From positions 806,001 to 870,000 of the forward strand of contig OY969721.1 in NCBI GenBank assembly GCA_963702175.1: 64,000 nucleotides of DNA. The letters are read 5' to 3'. Positions 33,362 to 42,407 of this stretch are shown here, piece after piece (within the stretch, counting starts at the first letter, position 1; every line of letters begins with the position of its first letter). The translations under genes and the position numbers were made by a program. Source of the stretch: VRUE01 sp963702175 (lineage in GTDB: Bacteria > Actinomycetota > Thermoleophilia > Solirubrobacterales > 70-9). The notes under the pieces were generated by a model that worked only from the letters and a program-made list of their open reading frames with translations, was not told the DNA's origin and made no database searches.

Positions 33362-33367
33362 TAGGCT
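33362..33367 (+). promoter_or_regulatory. Candidate leaderless -10 (TAGGCT)
   Basis: TAGGCT lies 8 nt before the ATG at 33376, without an SD. Confidence 0.4.
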
Positions 33368-33375
33368 GCCGGGCG

Positions 33376-33771
33376 ATGAGCGACTCCGACAAAGCGGTGC
33401 TGCGGCGGTCGATCGGGATCGTCTTCTCCGACGGCGGGCTGTTGGCCCTGAGCGCGGTGCGGCCGGCCGGCGCCGGGGGGCACGGCGAGGAGACGGTGGC
33501 CGCGGTCCTCTGTGGGCCAGATGGGGCGCCGGCAGAGGTGTCCGAGGCGCTGCTCTCGACCGAGTACGGGCCCGACGGGGTGCAGCGGCGGGCGACACTG
33601 GAGCTGTGGACCGACGATGAGGAGGGGCGGCCGCTGCGCGGCGCCGGCACGCTGATCAGCGCCAGCTCGGTGCGACGCGAGGGCCTCGAGGCGGAGATCG
33701 CCTTCTTCCGCTGGTCGGTCGAAGGGCGCGAAGGACTCGGCCACTACGAGATGGTCTGGGCCAGTGCCTGA
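33376..33771 (+). CDS. Hypothetical protein (131 aa)
   Basis: A small beta-rich soluble protein beginning MSDSDKAVLRRSIGIVFSDG, with alternating strands (GLLALSAVRPAG, RATLELWTDDEEG, LEAEIAFFRWSVEGREG). No family is recognised. Its stop overlaps the GTG start of the HAD gene by 8 bases, so the two are translationally coupled and may act together. Confidence 0.65.
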   Translation: MSDSDKAVLRRSIGIVFSDGGLLALSAVRPAGAGGHGEETVAAVLCGPDGAPAEVSEALLSTEYGPDGVQRRATLELWTDDEEGRPLRGAGTLISASSVRREGLEAEIAFFRWSVEGREGLGHYEMVWASA

Positions 33772-34402
33772 GAAACGAATCGAGGCGATCGTCTCCGACT
33801 TCGGCGGCGTGCTGACGACGCCGCTGCTCCAGTCCTTCATGGCCTTCCAGGACAGGACCGGGATCACGACGGAGGTGCTCGGCCAGGGGATGCAGGCCGC
33901 CACCGAGGTCATTGGCGAAAACCCGCTCTTCCAGATGGAGCGCGGTGAGATCACCGAGGTCGCCTTTCTCGAAACGCTCACCGACCACCTCGAGCCACTG
34001 CTTGGCCACCGGCCGGAGATGCATCGCTTCAAAGAGATCTACTTCGAGGCGCTCGAGCCGAACCCGCCGATGATCGAGCTGATGCGCGAGCTGAAGGCTG
34101 AGGGATACCGAATGGCGATGCTGACCAACAACGTGCGCGAGTGGGAGCCCCTCTGGCGCCCGATGCTGCCCGTCGACGAGATCTTCGAGGACGTCGTCGA
34201 CTCTGGCTTCGTCGGCTGCCGCAAGCCCGAATCGAAGATCTACGAGCTGACCCTGGAGCGCATCGGCATGCCCGCCGAGTCCTGCCTTTTCGTCGACGAC
34301 GTCCTCGTCAACTGCGAAGGCGCCCGCAGGGCCGGCCTCAGCGCCGTCCATTTCCAGGACAACGAGCAGGCGATCGGCGAGATCCGCGCCGCTCTCGGCT
34401 AG
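33764..34402 (+). CDS. HAD-superfamily (subclass IA) phosphatase-like protein
   Basis: A 212-residue HAD hydrolase of the type related to the N-terminal domain of epoxide hydrolases. Motif I is IVSDFGGVLTTP, where the nucleophile Asp is present but the usual second Asp is Gly, as is normal in this subgroup. LTNNVREWEP is motif II, CRKPESKIYELTLERIG motif III, and FVDDVLVNCEGARRAG motif IV. The substrate is unknown. GTG start inside the end of the preceding gene. Confidence 0.9.
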   Translation: MPEKRIEAIVSDFGGVLTTPLLQSFMAFQDRTGITTEVLGQGMQAATEVIGENPLFQMERGEITEVAFLETLTDHLEPLLGHRPEMHRFKEIYFEALEPNPPMIELMRELKAEGYRMAMLTNNVREWEPLWRPMLPVDEIFEDVVDSGFVGCRKPESKIYELTLERIGMPAESCLFVDDVLVNCEGARRAGLSAVHFQDNEQAIGEIRAALG

Positions 34403-34434
34403 CAGCCAACCGCGTCACGCAGCGTTCGACAGGC

Positions 34435-34620
34435 TCACTTCGCCGCATTTCCCCAGTCCGCCCAATCCTTGGCGGGGCCCCAATCGGCAACCTGCGCCAG
34501 GGATTGCTCCGCATCGTTCAGCGGCATGCGTTCCCATGTCGCCGCATCAACCTCGCTGCGAAGACGCACGAGGTGTCGGTGAAGAACGTCGAGCAAGAAT
34601 TCAGAGTGATCTAGACCCAA
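34435..34620 (-). other. Possible small ORF (61 aa)
   Basis: A frame from TTG 34620 encodes a charged helical peptide (SEFLLDVLHRHLVRLRSEVDAATWERMPLND...). It has no clear SD and no recognised family. Apart from this and the trinucleotide repeat the 250-base gap 34403-34653 shows nothing. Confidence 0.25.
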
Positions 34621-34629
34621 GAGAAGCTG

Positions 34630-34656
34630 TTACTACTACTACTACTACTACTACTA
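34630..34656. repeat. (TAC)8 microsatellite forming nine tandem stop codons
   Basis: TAC repeated eight times. On the minus strand, in the frame of the gene ending at 34654, it reads eight TAG codons followed by TAA. Trinucleotide runs of this length are unusual in high-GC DNA. Confidence 0.9.
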
Positions 34657-35109
34657 GTTGTCGGAGCCGGCGCGGTCCCAGACGTAGAGCTCGACGGCCT
34701 CGAGGGCGAGCTCCATCAGACGAGGGGGGGAGAGCAGGCCTAGGACCAGCTCTAGCGCATCCTCCTCGGTGAGGCCGGCGTCGACCGCCTCCTCGCCGCG
34801 GAACCCGGCTGCCAGCTTCAGTGCCTCGCGGCGCTCTTCGCCGAGTGAGCCGAAGGCGCCCATGAGGAAGTCCCGGTTGGGAAGCGGGTGGCCGAGCTCC
34901 ATCGAGCCGTGCCAGGCGGCGAGCATCGAGAGGTCGTGCTCGTCGAGCTCCGAGAGTGCTTTCGCGTAGTGGACCTCGAGCTCGTTGTCCGGGATCTCGT
35001 CGACCCAGGCGCGCACCGCCTCGCCGAGTAGCTGGCGGCGCGCTTCGCGGCCGATCGAGTCCCCGATCGCCCGGATCGCGTCAGCTGGGTCTACAAAGCA
35101 AAGGGCCAT
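34654..35109 (-). CDS. Hypothetical helical protein (151 aa) ending in tandem stops
   Basis: A soluble, mostly helical and acidic protein beginning MALCFVDPADAIRAIGDSIG, with segments ELDEHDLSMLAAWHGSMELG and EEDALELVLGLLSPPRLMELALEAVELYVW. No family is recognised. The stop codon is the first of a (TAG)8-TAA series. It diverges from the AddB-like gene. Confidence 0.65.
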   Translation of the reverse strand: MALCFVDPADAIRAIGDSIGREARRQLLGEAVRAWVDEIPDNELEVHYAKALSELDEHDLSMLAAWHGSMELGHPLPNRDFLMGAFGSLGEERREALKLAAGFRGEEAVDAGLTEEDALELVLGLLSPPRLMELALEAVELYVWDRAGSDN

Positions 35110-35196
35110 TCGCGACTCAATTTAGAGAGGGCGGTAGACGCCAAATCGCAGGCTTAAAGCCGCAGCTTGCGGGGGAGCGAGCGCCGGGGCCGGACA

Positions 35197-35202
35197 TAAG
35201 GT
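35197..35202 (+). promoter_or_regulatory. Candidate -10 (TAAGGT) for the AddB/AddA-like operon
   Basis: TAAGGT lies 6 nt before the GTG at 35209. A purine-rich GAAGGA in the gap is too close to serve as a normal SD. Confidence 0.45.
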
Positions 35203-35208
35203 GAAGGA

Positions 35209-38200
35209 GTGCCGCTGAAGCTGATCCACGGACCCCCGAATTCGGGCCGCGCGGGCCGGATTCGGCGTGCGCTGACGACCGTCCTCGACCGCGACCCGGT
35301 CCTGGTCGTGCCGACCGTGGACGACGTCTACAGCTTCGAGCGGGAGCTCTGCGCCGGCGGCGCCGTGCTCGGCGCCAAGGTGATGACCTTCGACGCCCTC
35401 TTCCAGGCGGTGGCGACGGCCGGCGGCTCTCCCCCCCGCCCCGGGCTTACCCCGACCCAGCGCCTGGGCGCCGTGGCCGCGGCGATCGCCGAGCAGCGCC
35501 CGGGGCTGCGCCCGCTGCGCGGCTCCGCCGGCCAGCCCGGCTTCCCGGTCGCGCTGGAGCGGTTGCTCGAGGAGCTCCAGGGGGCCGGCCTCGAGCCCGC
35601 CGACGTGGAGGCGGTGGCGGCGACCCTGGAGGGCTCGGCCTACCTCGGCGACATCTCGGCTCTGTTCGCCGGCTACGCACTGGTCCGCGATCGGCTCGGC
35701 CTCATCGACAGGCACGGCGTCGCGCGCGAGGCGATCGACCTACTGAAAGCCGGGGGCGCCGGCTGGTGGCCGCGACCGGTGTTCATCTACGGCTTCGACG
35801 ACCTGACCCGCAACCAGCTCGACCTGATCGGTGCGCTCGCTGCGGTCGCGGAGGTGACCGTTGCCCTCCCCTACGAGGAGGGCAACGCGGCGCTCGAGGA
35901 CCGGACCGCTCCACTGCTCTCACGCCTCGAGGAGATCAGCATCGACTCCACCGAGAGGCTCGAGGCGGACCCGAGCAACACGCCGGAGGCACCGCTCCTC
36001 TTCCACCTCGAGCGCGGGTTCGGAGCCGCCAAGCCAACCCGGGTGCCCGCCGACGACAGCCTCGTCCACCTGCGCTCAGCGGGCGAGCGCGGCGAGGCGG
36101 AAGCGATCGCCGTCGAGGTCGCACGGCTGCTCGCCGACGACGTCGAGCCAGAGGAGATCGCGATCGTCGTGCGCGACCCGGCACGCCGGGGGCTGCTGCT
36201 GGCGGCGGTGCTCGAGTCCTACGGAATACCCACCGCGCTCGAGGCGGAGGTCCCAGCCGCGACGAGCTCGGTGGGCGGATCGCTGATCGCCCTACTGGAG
36301 GCGGTGCTAGGAAGCGGTAGAGCCGCGGACCTGCTGCGCTACCTGCGCGGCCAGCCCGGCGCCCCCCCGGGGCGGATCGACTGGTTCGAGCGCAGGGTCC
36401 GCCGCAACCGGATCCTGACCGCCAGCGCCGCGCTGGACCTCTGGGAGGAGCGGTTCGGTGAGCTCCCCGCAGACGTCCTGCGGGTGCGGGAGACCGCCGC
36501 CCGGCCGGCGGCACTCGCCGTGGCGATCGGCGAGATGGCGGCGGCGATGGGCGTGAGGGCGGACTCGGAGCTCGAGGCGCGAGCCGCGGCGGCGATCTCC
36601 ACCGCGATGGCCGAGCGCGCGGAGCTCGACGGCCTGGCGCCGCAGCCCGACTCGCTCGCCCAGGCGCTGGCCGGAATCGCCGTGCGGGTCTGGAGTGGCC
36701 CGGTCGGCGACCGGGTGAGGATCGCCGACCCCTACAGGGTGCGGGCGGCGCGCTTCGACAACGTCTTCGTTGCCTCCCTGCAGGAGGGCGAGTTCCCCCG
36801 TGGCGGCGCGGCGGGAGCCGATCCGTTCCTCTCCGAAGGCCAGCGCGAGTCCCTCAACCTGCCGCCACGCCGTGACACCGAGGCCGAGGAGCGCTACCTG
36901 TTCCACGCCTGCCTCGCGCTGCCGCGCAAGCGACTCTTCCTCTCCTACCGCGACAGCGACGAGAACGGGGTGGCAGAAACCCCTTCCCCCTTCCTCGACG
37001 ACGTCCGCCGCCTACTCGACCCGCCGCCCGGGACAGAGGACCCGGACCCGGTCGAGGCGCGGATCCGTGGGCGCGACCTGGCCAGGGTCGTCCACCGGAT
37101 CGCCGACGCCCCGTCGGAGACCGAGTTGGCCCGGGCGATCGCCGCCCGCGGCACGGGCGCGGACGCCGCCTCCCTGCTCGGGCCGGCGGGCGCGGTGGGT
37201 GAGGTCGCCGAGCGGATCGAGGCGCGACTGGACGCGGCGACCCGCGCCGAGGGCGCCAGCCGGGCACCGGGGCCGCTCTCCAACCCGGCGGTGATCGCAG
37301 CGCTCGGCGAGGTGCCCGCCTATGGCGGCACCACCCTCGAGGGCTTCGACGTCTGCTCCTACCGCTGGTTCGTCTCCCACGAGCTCGCCCCCCAGCCGCT
37401 CGACCCGACGCCGGACCCGCTCCTCCAGGGAGGCATCGTGCACGCCGTCCTCTACGCGCTCTACCGGGAGCGGCCGGGAGACGACCCGCTCCCCCGGCCG
37501 GGCTCGCTGGACGCCTGGATCGAGCGTGGCCACGAGCTCGTCGCCGAGACCGCCGCCGCGAGGAGGATGGGCGAGCACCCCGCCGAGCGGGCGATGCTGC
37601 GCCGCATCGAGGGCCTACTCGCCCGCTTCCTCGGGGAGGAGGCGCGACGCGACGCGGCCGGCTTCGAGCCCTGGCTGCTCGAGGCGGGGTTCTCCGACGC
37701 CGAGGAGACGGAGCGGCCGGCGCTGACAGTGGATGGCTGGCGCCTGCACGGGGCGATCGACCGAGTGGACCGGGCGCCGGACGGTCGCGCCCTGGTCCTC
37801 GACTACAAGCTCTCGGGCTCCGTCACCGCGCGCGAAAAGCTCGAGGAGGAGGCGAAGCTCCAGCTGCAGCTCTACCTGATCGCCGTCGCCGAGCTCTGGG
37901 AGGCGGAGACCGTCGGCGGCCTCTACCACCCGCTGCGCGGGACCTCGACGCGGCGCCCGCGAGGCGCCGTCCTCGAGGACGAGGCGGCTGGGCTCGTCGC
38001 GTCCTACGGGATCTCCCGCACCGACCTGGTCGACCGCGAGGGATTCGAGGAGCTGCTCGTCGACGCCCGTCGCCGGGCCGGCGAGATCGTGGCGAGGATG
38101 CGCGCGGGGCGGATAGACCGCGACCCCGGGCCCCGGGCCGGCCTGCGCGGCCACGGGATCTGCCCGCGGTTCTGCGACTTCGCGCCGATCTGCCGCCGCG

Positions 38201-38253
38201 ACCGCGCACCGGTCGAGCCGACAGATGATGAAGAGGACGAGGAGAACCGGTGA
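35209..38253 (+). CDS. AddB-like helicase-nuclease subunit with Fe-S nuclease domain
   Basis: A 1014-residue protein with a UvrD/AddB-like body and a C-terminal RecB-type nuclease. The P-loop region reads GPPNSGRAGRIRRAL, with Arg and Ala where Lys and Ser/Thr are expected, so it may not hydrolyse ATP. The nuclease has HGAIDRVD, LVLDYKLSG and LQLQLYLIAV motifs near 865-900. A cysteine near 715 (FDVCSYRW) and the closing CPRFCDFAPIC cluster match the Fe-S staple of AddB. It pairs with the next gene to process double-strand DNA ends for recombination. GTG start; its stop overlaps the next start. Confidence 0.85.
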   Translation: MPLKLIHGPPNSGRAGRIRRALTTVLDRDPVLVVPTVDDVYSFERELCAGGAVLGAKVMTFDALFQAVATAGGSPPRPGLTPTQRLGAVAAAIAEQRPGLRPLRGSAGQPGFPVALERLLEELQGAGLEPADVEAVAATLEGSAYLGDISALFAGYALVRDRLGLIDRHGVAREAIDLLKAGGAGWWPRPVFIYGFDDLTRNQLDLIGALAAVAEVTVALPYEEGNAALEDRTAPLLSRLEEISIDSTERLEADPSNTPEAPLLFHLERGFGAAKPTRVPADDSLVHLRSAGERGEAEAIAVEVARLLADDVEPEEIAIVVRDPARRGLLLAAVLESYGIPTALEAEVPAATSSVGGSLIALLEAVLGSGRAADLLRYLRGQPGAPPGRIDWFERRVRRNRILTASAALDLWEERFGELPADVLRVRETAARPAALAVAIGEMAAAMGVRADSELEARAAAAISTAMAERAELDGLAPQPDSLAQALAGIAVRVWSGPVGDRVRIADPYRVRAARFDNVFVASLQEGEFPRGGAAGADPFLSEGQRESLNLPPRRDTEAEERYLFHACLALPRKRLFLSYRDSDENGVAETPSPFLDDVRRLLDPPPGTEDPDPVEARIRGRDLARVVHRIADAPSETELARAIAARGTGADAASLLGPAGAVGEVAERIEARLDAATRAEGASRAPGPLSNPAVIAALGEVPAYGGTTLEGFDVCSYRWFVSHELAPQPLDPTPDPLLQGGIVHAVLYALYRERPGDDPLPRPGSLDAWIERGHELVAETAAARRMGEHPAERAMLRRIEGLLARFLGEEARRDAAGFEPWLLEAGFSDAEETERPALTVDGWRLHGAIDRVDRAPDGRALVLDYKLSGSVTAREKLEEEAKLQLQLYLIAVAELWEAETVGGLYHPLRGTSTRRPRGAVLEDEAAGLVASYGISRTDLVDREGFEELLVDARRRAGEIVARMRAGRIDRDPGPRAGLRGHGICPRFCDFAPICRRDRAPVEPTDDEEDEENR

Positions 38254-41200
38254 GCGAGCGGAGACCGACGGAGGAGCAGCGACGCGCGATCGATGCCTCC
38301 GGCGCGGAGGTGCTGGTCGAGGCCGGCGCCGGCACCGGCAAGACCGGCGTGATGGTAGACCGCTACTGCCGCCTGGTCTGCGACGAGGGCGTCTCCCCCG
38401 ACGTAGTGCTCGCCTTCACCTTCACCGACAAGGCCGCGGCCGAGCTGCGCCAAAGGATCCGCGCCGAGCTCGAGCGCCGCGCCGAGGAGGGCTCGGAGCG
38501 GGCCCGGGAGCTGCTCCCCAGCCTCGGCAGCGCCCACGTGACGACGATCCACGGGTTCTGCAACCGGCTGCTCTCCGCCTACCCGATCGCGGTTGGGATC
38601 GACCCCCGCTTCCGGGTGATCGACGCGCCGGAGGCGGAGAGGGCGGCCCGCGAGGCGTTCGACGAGGTGTTGGAGGCCTTCCTCGCCGGCGGCGACCGCG
38701 AGCGGGAAGAGACGGTCGCCGCCTTCGACGTCGGTGGCCTGCGGGGAATGGTGATCGGCGCGCACGCCGAGCTGCGCAGCCGCGGGGCCGCCGAGCCCGA
38801 GCTGCCCGACCCCCCCGCGCCGGACCTGACCGGCGCGCTCCGGCGCGCCGCCGAGGTCGCCGCGCAGACGGTGGATGAGCTGAAGGCCGGCAGCGCCAAC
38901 CGCGAGCTGGTCGAGCTGTCCCTGGACCTGCTCGCCGACCCCGAGCGCCCGCCCACGCTCGAGCAGCTGGCCGCGATGCGGACAAGAAGCAAAGCGAAGC
39001 CGATGGCCGCCTACAGGGAGGCGATCGAGACGGCGCTCTCCGCCGTCGCCGAGGCAGGCGCCGGGGGGCGTGCCTACGGCCACGTCAGGGAGCTCCTGGG
39101 GCTCTTCTCCGAGCGCTTCGCGGCGGCCAAGCAGCGGCGCGCGGGAGTCGACTTCGAGGACCTGCAGATCCTCGCGGCGCAGCTGCTCGAGCAGACCGAG
39201 ACGGGATCCGCCTACCGGACGCGGTTCAAACATCTCCTCGTCGACGAGTTCCAGGACACCAACCGCCTGCAGCTGCGCCTGGTCGAAGCGCTGCGCGGGC
39301 CGAAGAGTCAGCTGATGCTGGTCGGCGACGAGCTGCAATCGATCTACGGGTTCAGGCACGCCGACCTCGAGGTGTTCCGCGAGCGGCGCGAGGCGATCGA
39401 GGCGAGCCCCGACGGCACGGCGATCCCCCTCAGCGGCAACTTCCGCTCGCGACCAGAGGTGATCGGCGCCGTCAACGCGATCGGCGAGAAGCTGCTCGGG
39501 AACGACTTCCGCCCGCTGCGGGTGGGCGCCGCGCCGGAGCGCCCCGACCCGCCCGGAGAGGGACCGGCGGTCGAGCTGCTGCTCACCGGCCGCGACGGCT
39601 GGGACGACGGTGAGATCCGGCTCGATCCCGCGACCGACGCCCGCACCCCGGCCAACCAGCTGGCGGAGGCGCGCTTCCTCGCCGCCCGCCTGCGCGAGTT
39701 GGCGGACCAAGGCGTGGACCGCGGCGCGATGGTCGTGCTGCTGCGCTCCTTCACGCGGCTCGACGCCCACGAGGACTCGCTCGAGCGCGCAGGCCTGCGT
39801 CCCTACGTCGTCGGCGGGCGCGGCTACTGGTCCCAGCAGCAGGTCGCCGACGTCTGCACGCTGCTGGCGACGATCGCCAACCCGCTAGACGACCAGGCCC
39901 TGCTCGGAGCGCTCGCCTCTCCCGCCTGCGGCGTCGCGCCCGACACGCTCTGGCTGCTGCGCGCCGCGGCCGGCAGGGGCCGTCACCTCTGGCCGACGGT
40001 GGAACAGGCGACCGGCCTGGACGAGGACGAGGACGCCGATCGGGCCCAGCTCGAGGCGATCCCCGGCACCGAGCTCGTACTGCTGCGCGGTTTTGCCGAG
40101 ACCCTGCGCGACCTGCGCCGGCGCGCGACCTCGCTCTCGCTTCCCGGGCTGATCGACGCCGCCGTCACCGAGACCGGCTACGACCTGGCGGTGCTGATGC
40201 GCCCCGCTGGCGAGGCCCGCTTCGCCAACGTGCGCAAGCTGATGCGCCTCGCCGCCGATTTTGAGGTCGCCGAGGGCCGCGACCTGCGGGGGCTGCTCGA
40301 CTTCCTCGCGGCGCGCGCCGATGCCGACGCCGACGCGCAGGCGGCGACCGCGGTCGAGGGCCACGACGGAGTGCGGATCATGACCATCCACAGCGCCAAG
40401 GGCCTTGAGTTCGACGTGGTCGCGATCCCGCACCTCTCGCGGGGTCTGCTGCCCTTCTCGGGGACACCCCTACTGACCCTGGGCCGCGAGCAGGAGCAGC
40501 CGCGGGTCGGCATGCAGCTGCGCCGGCTCGGCGCGCGCGGGGTCAACCTCTACTCCCAGCGCAAGCTCTGCGAGGAGGCGCAGGTGCGCGAAGCCGAGGA
40601 GGAGCTGCGGCTCTTCCACGTCGGCGCGACGCGAGCGCGTGAACGGCTGTTGCTGAGCGGCGTGGTGAACCCCGCCCCCAGCTCCCAGTCAGCTCCCGGG
40701 ATGTCGGTGATCGAGCGCATCGCCGCCGCCTTCGAGATCGACCGCGAGGTCGACTCGACGGTCGCGATCCCCGCGCCTGAGCCCCGGCCGGGGCTCGATC
40801 TGGCCTTCGAGCCATCGGAGATCGCGGTCAAGGTCAGCCTTGCCTCGCCAGAGCGGGCAAGGGAGCTGGCCGCCGTGCACCGGGAGCCGGCAGCGGCACC
40901 CGAGCCCGGCGAGGGTCCCGCGCCCCTGGTTGGCCAACTTTCCCCGAAGGCCCCGGCCCGGCCGCTCTCCTATACCGCGATCACCGCCGACGGCGAGGGC
41001 GCGCCGACCGACAGCGACGTTGCGCTCCGCGAGAGTACCGGTGAGGGCTCCGCCGTAGGTGAGGAGGCAGCCGCCAGGGGCAGGGCGGTGCACGCGCTGC
41101 TCGAGTGGAGCCAGGCAAACGAGTGGCAGGAGCCCTCGGCGGAGCTGGTCGGCCGGATCTCGGCCTCCGCCGAGGTCGACGCGGGGTCGGAGCTATCGGC

Positions 41201-41627
41201 AAATGGACTGCTGGAGCCGTTCCGCGCCTGGCTCGGGTCGAGCTTCTTCGCCGAACGGGTGCGTGGCGCTGAGAGTAGCCGGGCGGAGGTCCCGATCCTG
41301 GTCACGGTTGGCGGCACGATCCTTCGCGGCTCGATCGACCTGCTCGTCGAGCAGCCGGGATTTCCGCCTCTGATCGTCGACTACAAGACAGACGGCGTCG
41401 GCAACACCAACCTCACCGAGCTCGCCGCCCGCTACGAGATCCAGCAGTCGATCTACGCGCTCGCGGTAGCCGAGGCACGGCGTACATCCGAGGTCGAGCT
41501 CGCCTACGTCTTCCTCGAGCGCCCCGATGAACCCGTGGTCCAGGGGTGGGACGCAGCTGAAATCGAAGCGGCCCGCAGCAAACTCGAGTCCGCGATCGCT
41601 CGGATCAGCGGCGGCGCCCTGGTCTGA
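38250..41627 (+). CDS. AddA-like UvrD/Rep helicase with C-terminal nuclease
   Basis: A 1125-residue superfamily 1 helicase. Walker A EAGAGTGKT is at 24-32; VVLAFTFTDKAAAELRQRI is motif Ia; LLVDEFQDTNRLQL near 330 is motif II; GDELQSIYGFRHAD is motif III; VRIMTIHSAKGLEFDVV is motif V; LFHVGATRARERL is motif VI. The C-terminal RecB-like nuclease shows GSIDLLVEQ, LIVDYKTDGVG near 1044 and EIQQSIYALAV. This is the active motor of the pair. It starts with GTG inside the stop of the AddB-like gene. Confidence 0.92.
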   Translation: MSERRPTEEQRRAIDASGAEVLVEAGAGTGKTGVMVDRYCRLVCDEGVSPDVVLAFTFTDKAAAELRQRIRAELERRAEEGSERARELLPSLGSAHVTTIHGFCNRLLSAYPIAVGIDPRFRVIDAPEAERAAREAFDEVLEAFLAGGDREREETVAAFDVGGLRGMVIGAHAELRSRGAAEPELPDPPAPDLTGALRRAAEVAAQTVDELKAGSANRELVELSLDLLADPERPPTLEQLAAMRTRSKAKPMAAYREAIETALSAVAEAGAGGRAYGHVRELLGLFSERFAAAKQRRAGVDFEDLQILAAQLLEQTETGSAYRTRFKHLLVDEFQDTNRLQLRLVEALRGPKSQLMLVGDELQSIYGFRHADLEVFRERREAIEASPDGTAIPLSGNFRSRPEVIGAVNAIGEKLLGNDFRPLRVGAAPERPDPPGEGPAVELLLTGRDGWDDGEIRLDPATDARTPANQLAEARFLAARLRELADQGVDRGAMVVLLRSFTRLDAHEDSLERAGLRPYVVGGRGYWSQQQVADVCTLLATIANPLDDQALLGALASPACGVAPDTLWLLRAAAGRGRHLWPTVEQATGLDEDEDADRAQLEAIPGTELVLLRGFAETLRDLRRRATSLSLPGLIDAAVTETGYDLAVLMRPAGEARFANVRKLMRLAADFEVAEGRDLRGLLDFLAARADADADAQAATAVEGHDGVRIMTIHSAKGLEFDVVAIPHLSRGLLPFSGTPLLTLGREQEQPRVGMQLRRLGARGVNLYSQRKLCEEAQVREAEEELRLFHVGATRARERLLLSGVVNPAPSSQSAPGMSVIERIAAAFEIDREVDSTVAIPAPEPRPGLDLAFEPSEIAVKVSLASPERARELAAVHREPAAAPEPGEGPAPLVGQLSPKAPARPLSYTAITADGEGAPTDSDVALRESTGEGSAVGEEAAARGRAVHALLEWSQANEWQEPSAELVGRISASAEVDAGSELSANGLLEPFRAWLGSSFFAERVRGAESSRAEVPILVTVGGTILRGSIDLLVEQPGFPPLIVDYKTDGVGNTNLTELAARYEIQQSIYALAVAEARRTSEVELAYVFLERPDEPVVQGWDAAEIEAARSKLESAIARISGGALV

Positions 41628-42011
41628 TTAGCCATTTTCTGACGGCAATTCTTCGATCTCGTACTCCCGGCTCCTACGGCCCCGGTTCGCATCCCAGTGA
41701 GCGGTGAAGCAGAGAGCGGCGGCCAAGACAAGTCCGCCCGTGGCGATCCATAGCTCTGACGGGCGAACCACGGCATCATCGGAAACGGTCAGGGCGGCCA
41801 TGATCGCCCCAATAGCGCACGTCAGAAATGCGAACGCGCCGGTCTGCCAGACGCTGGACGGTTCCGGCTTCTTGCGTTCTCGGAACTGCTGGGTTTTGGC
41901 GTGCGAACTAGGTTCCGCATCCCCAGCAGAGCGGGCACGCCCCTGAGCACCAGAGACTGACTCTGTGCTCGATGACAGCTGTCTTTGGCCACTTCTCTCG
42001 TGACCCCGCAT
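41628..42011 (-). CDS. Small two-TM membrane protein (127 aa)
   Basis: A basic, Ser-rich N-terminal half of about 55 residues is followed by two helices (FAFLTCAIGAIMAALTV and LWIATGGLVLAAALCFTAH) and a charged tail RGRRSREYEIEELPSENG. GAGGAGG stands 5 nt before the ATG at 42011. No family is recognised. It converges on the AddA-like gene with no gap between stops. Base composition is lower in GC than its neighbours. Confidence 0.55.
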   Translation of the reverse strand: MRGHERSGQRQLSSSTESVSGAQGRARSAGDAEPSSHAKTQQFRERKKPEPSSVWQTGAFAFLTCAIGAIMAALTVSDDAVVRPSELWIATGGLVLAAALCFTAHWDANRGRRSREYEIEELPSENG

Positions 42012-42157
42012 ATTGCCTCCTCGTGTTTGTGGCGGCGTGCTCTGCCAAGCCTCAGCACAAACAGGGCAATCAGCGGTACTGCGTTTCTTTAGGCATCCCT
42101 CCTATTCATTCGCAAATCGTGGTTTCTCAAATCAGAACTATCTAGATCCTGCTTGCA

Positions 42158-42241
42158 CTATCTGCCTGGCAGAGCACACCTGACATAGCAATCGTTTCCA
42201 AGGCGGTCGGTTCGTTGGGACCGACCGGATCGATGTCTCAT
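42158..42241 (-). CDS. Small ORF (27 aa) with a consensus ribosome site
   Basis: On the minus strand AAAGGAGGTGAG, an exact anti-16S match, stands 9 nt before the ATG at 42241. The peptide is MRHRSGRSQRTDRL... and ends at TAG 42158-42160; it is basic with two cysteines. It lies about 150 bases upstream of the membrane protein gene at 42011 in the same direction, so it may be a leader peptide or the first gene of its operon. Confidence 0.4.
   Translation of the reverse strand: MRHRSGRSQRTDRLGNDCYVRCALPGR
42204..42227. promoter_or_regulatory. 8-bp hairpin within the small ORF region
   Basis: CGGTCGGT (42204-42211) and ACCGACCG (42220-42227) form a perfect stem with an 8-nt loop. It overlaps the 27-codon ORF and could be an attenuator-like structure. 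Nothing else is evident in 42012-42407. Confidence 0.4.
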
Positions 42242-42407
42242 TCGCACTCACCTCCTTTCTCTTTCTTGTTGTGAGGGGATAGACAGCCGCTAGTTGCAGC
42301 TATTCGACGGACGAATTATAGACCCGGACGTGGCCAGCCAAGCAACTGCTCACAGCTGTAGCGTCCTAGGCGGGAAAGTTGGAGTTATTGGCGAAAAGTA
42401 TTGGACG

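Noticed and set aside
42030..42175. GTGCTCTGCC near 42035 and its complement near 42170 as an element boundary
   Set aside because: The arms are only about 10 bases, about 130 apart and with no transposase or target duplication; could be chance.
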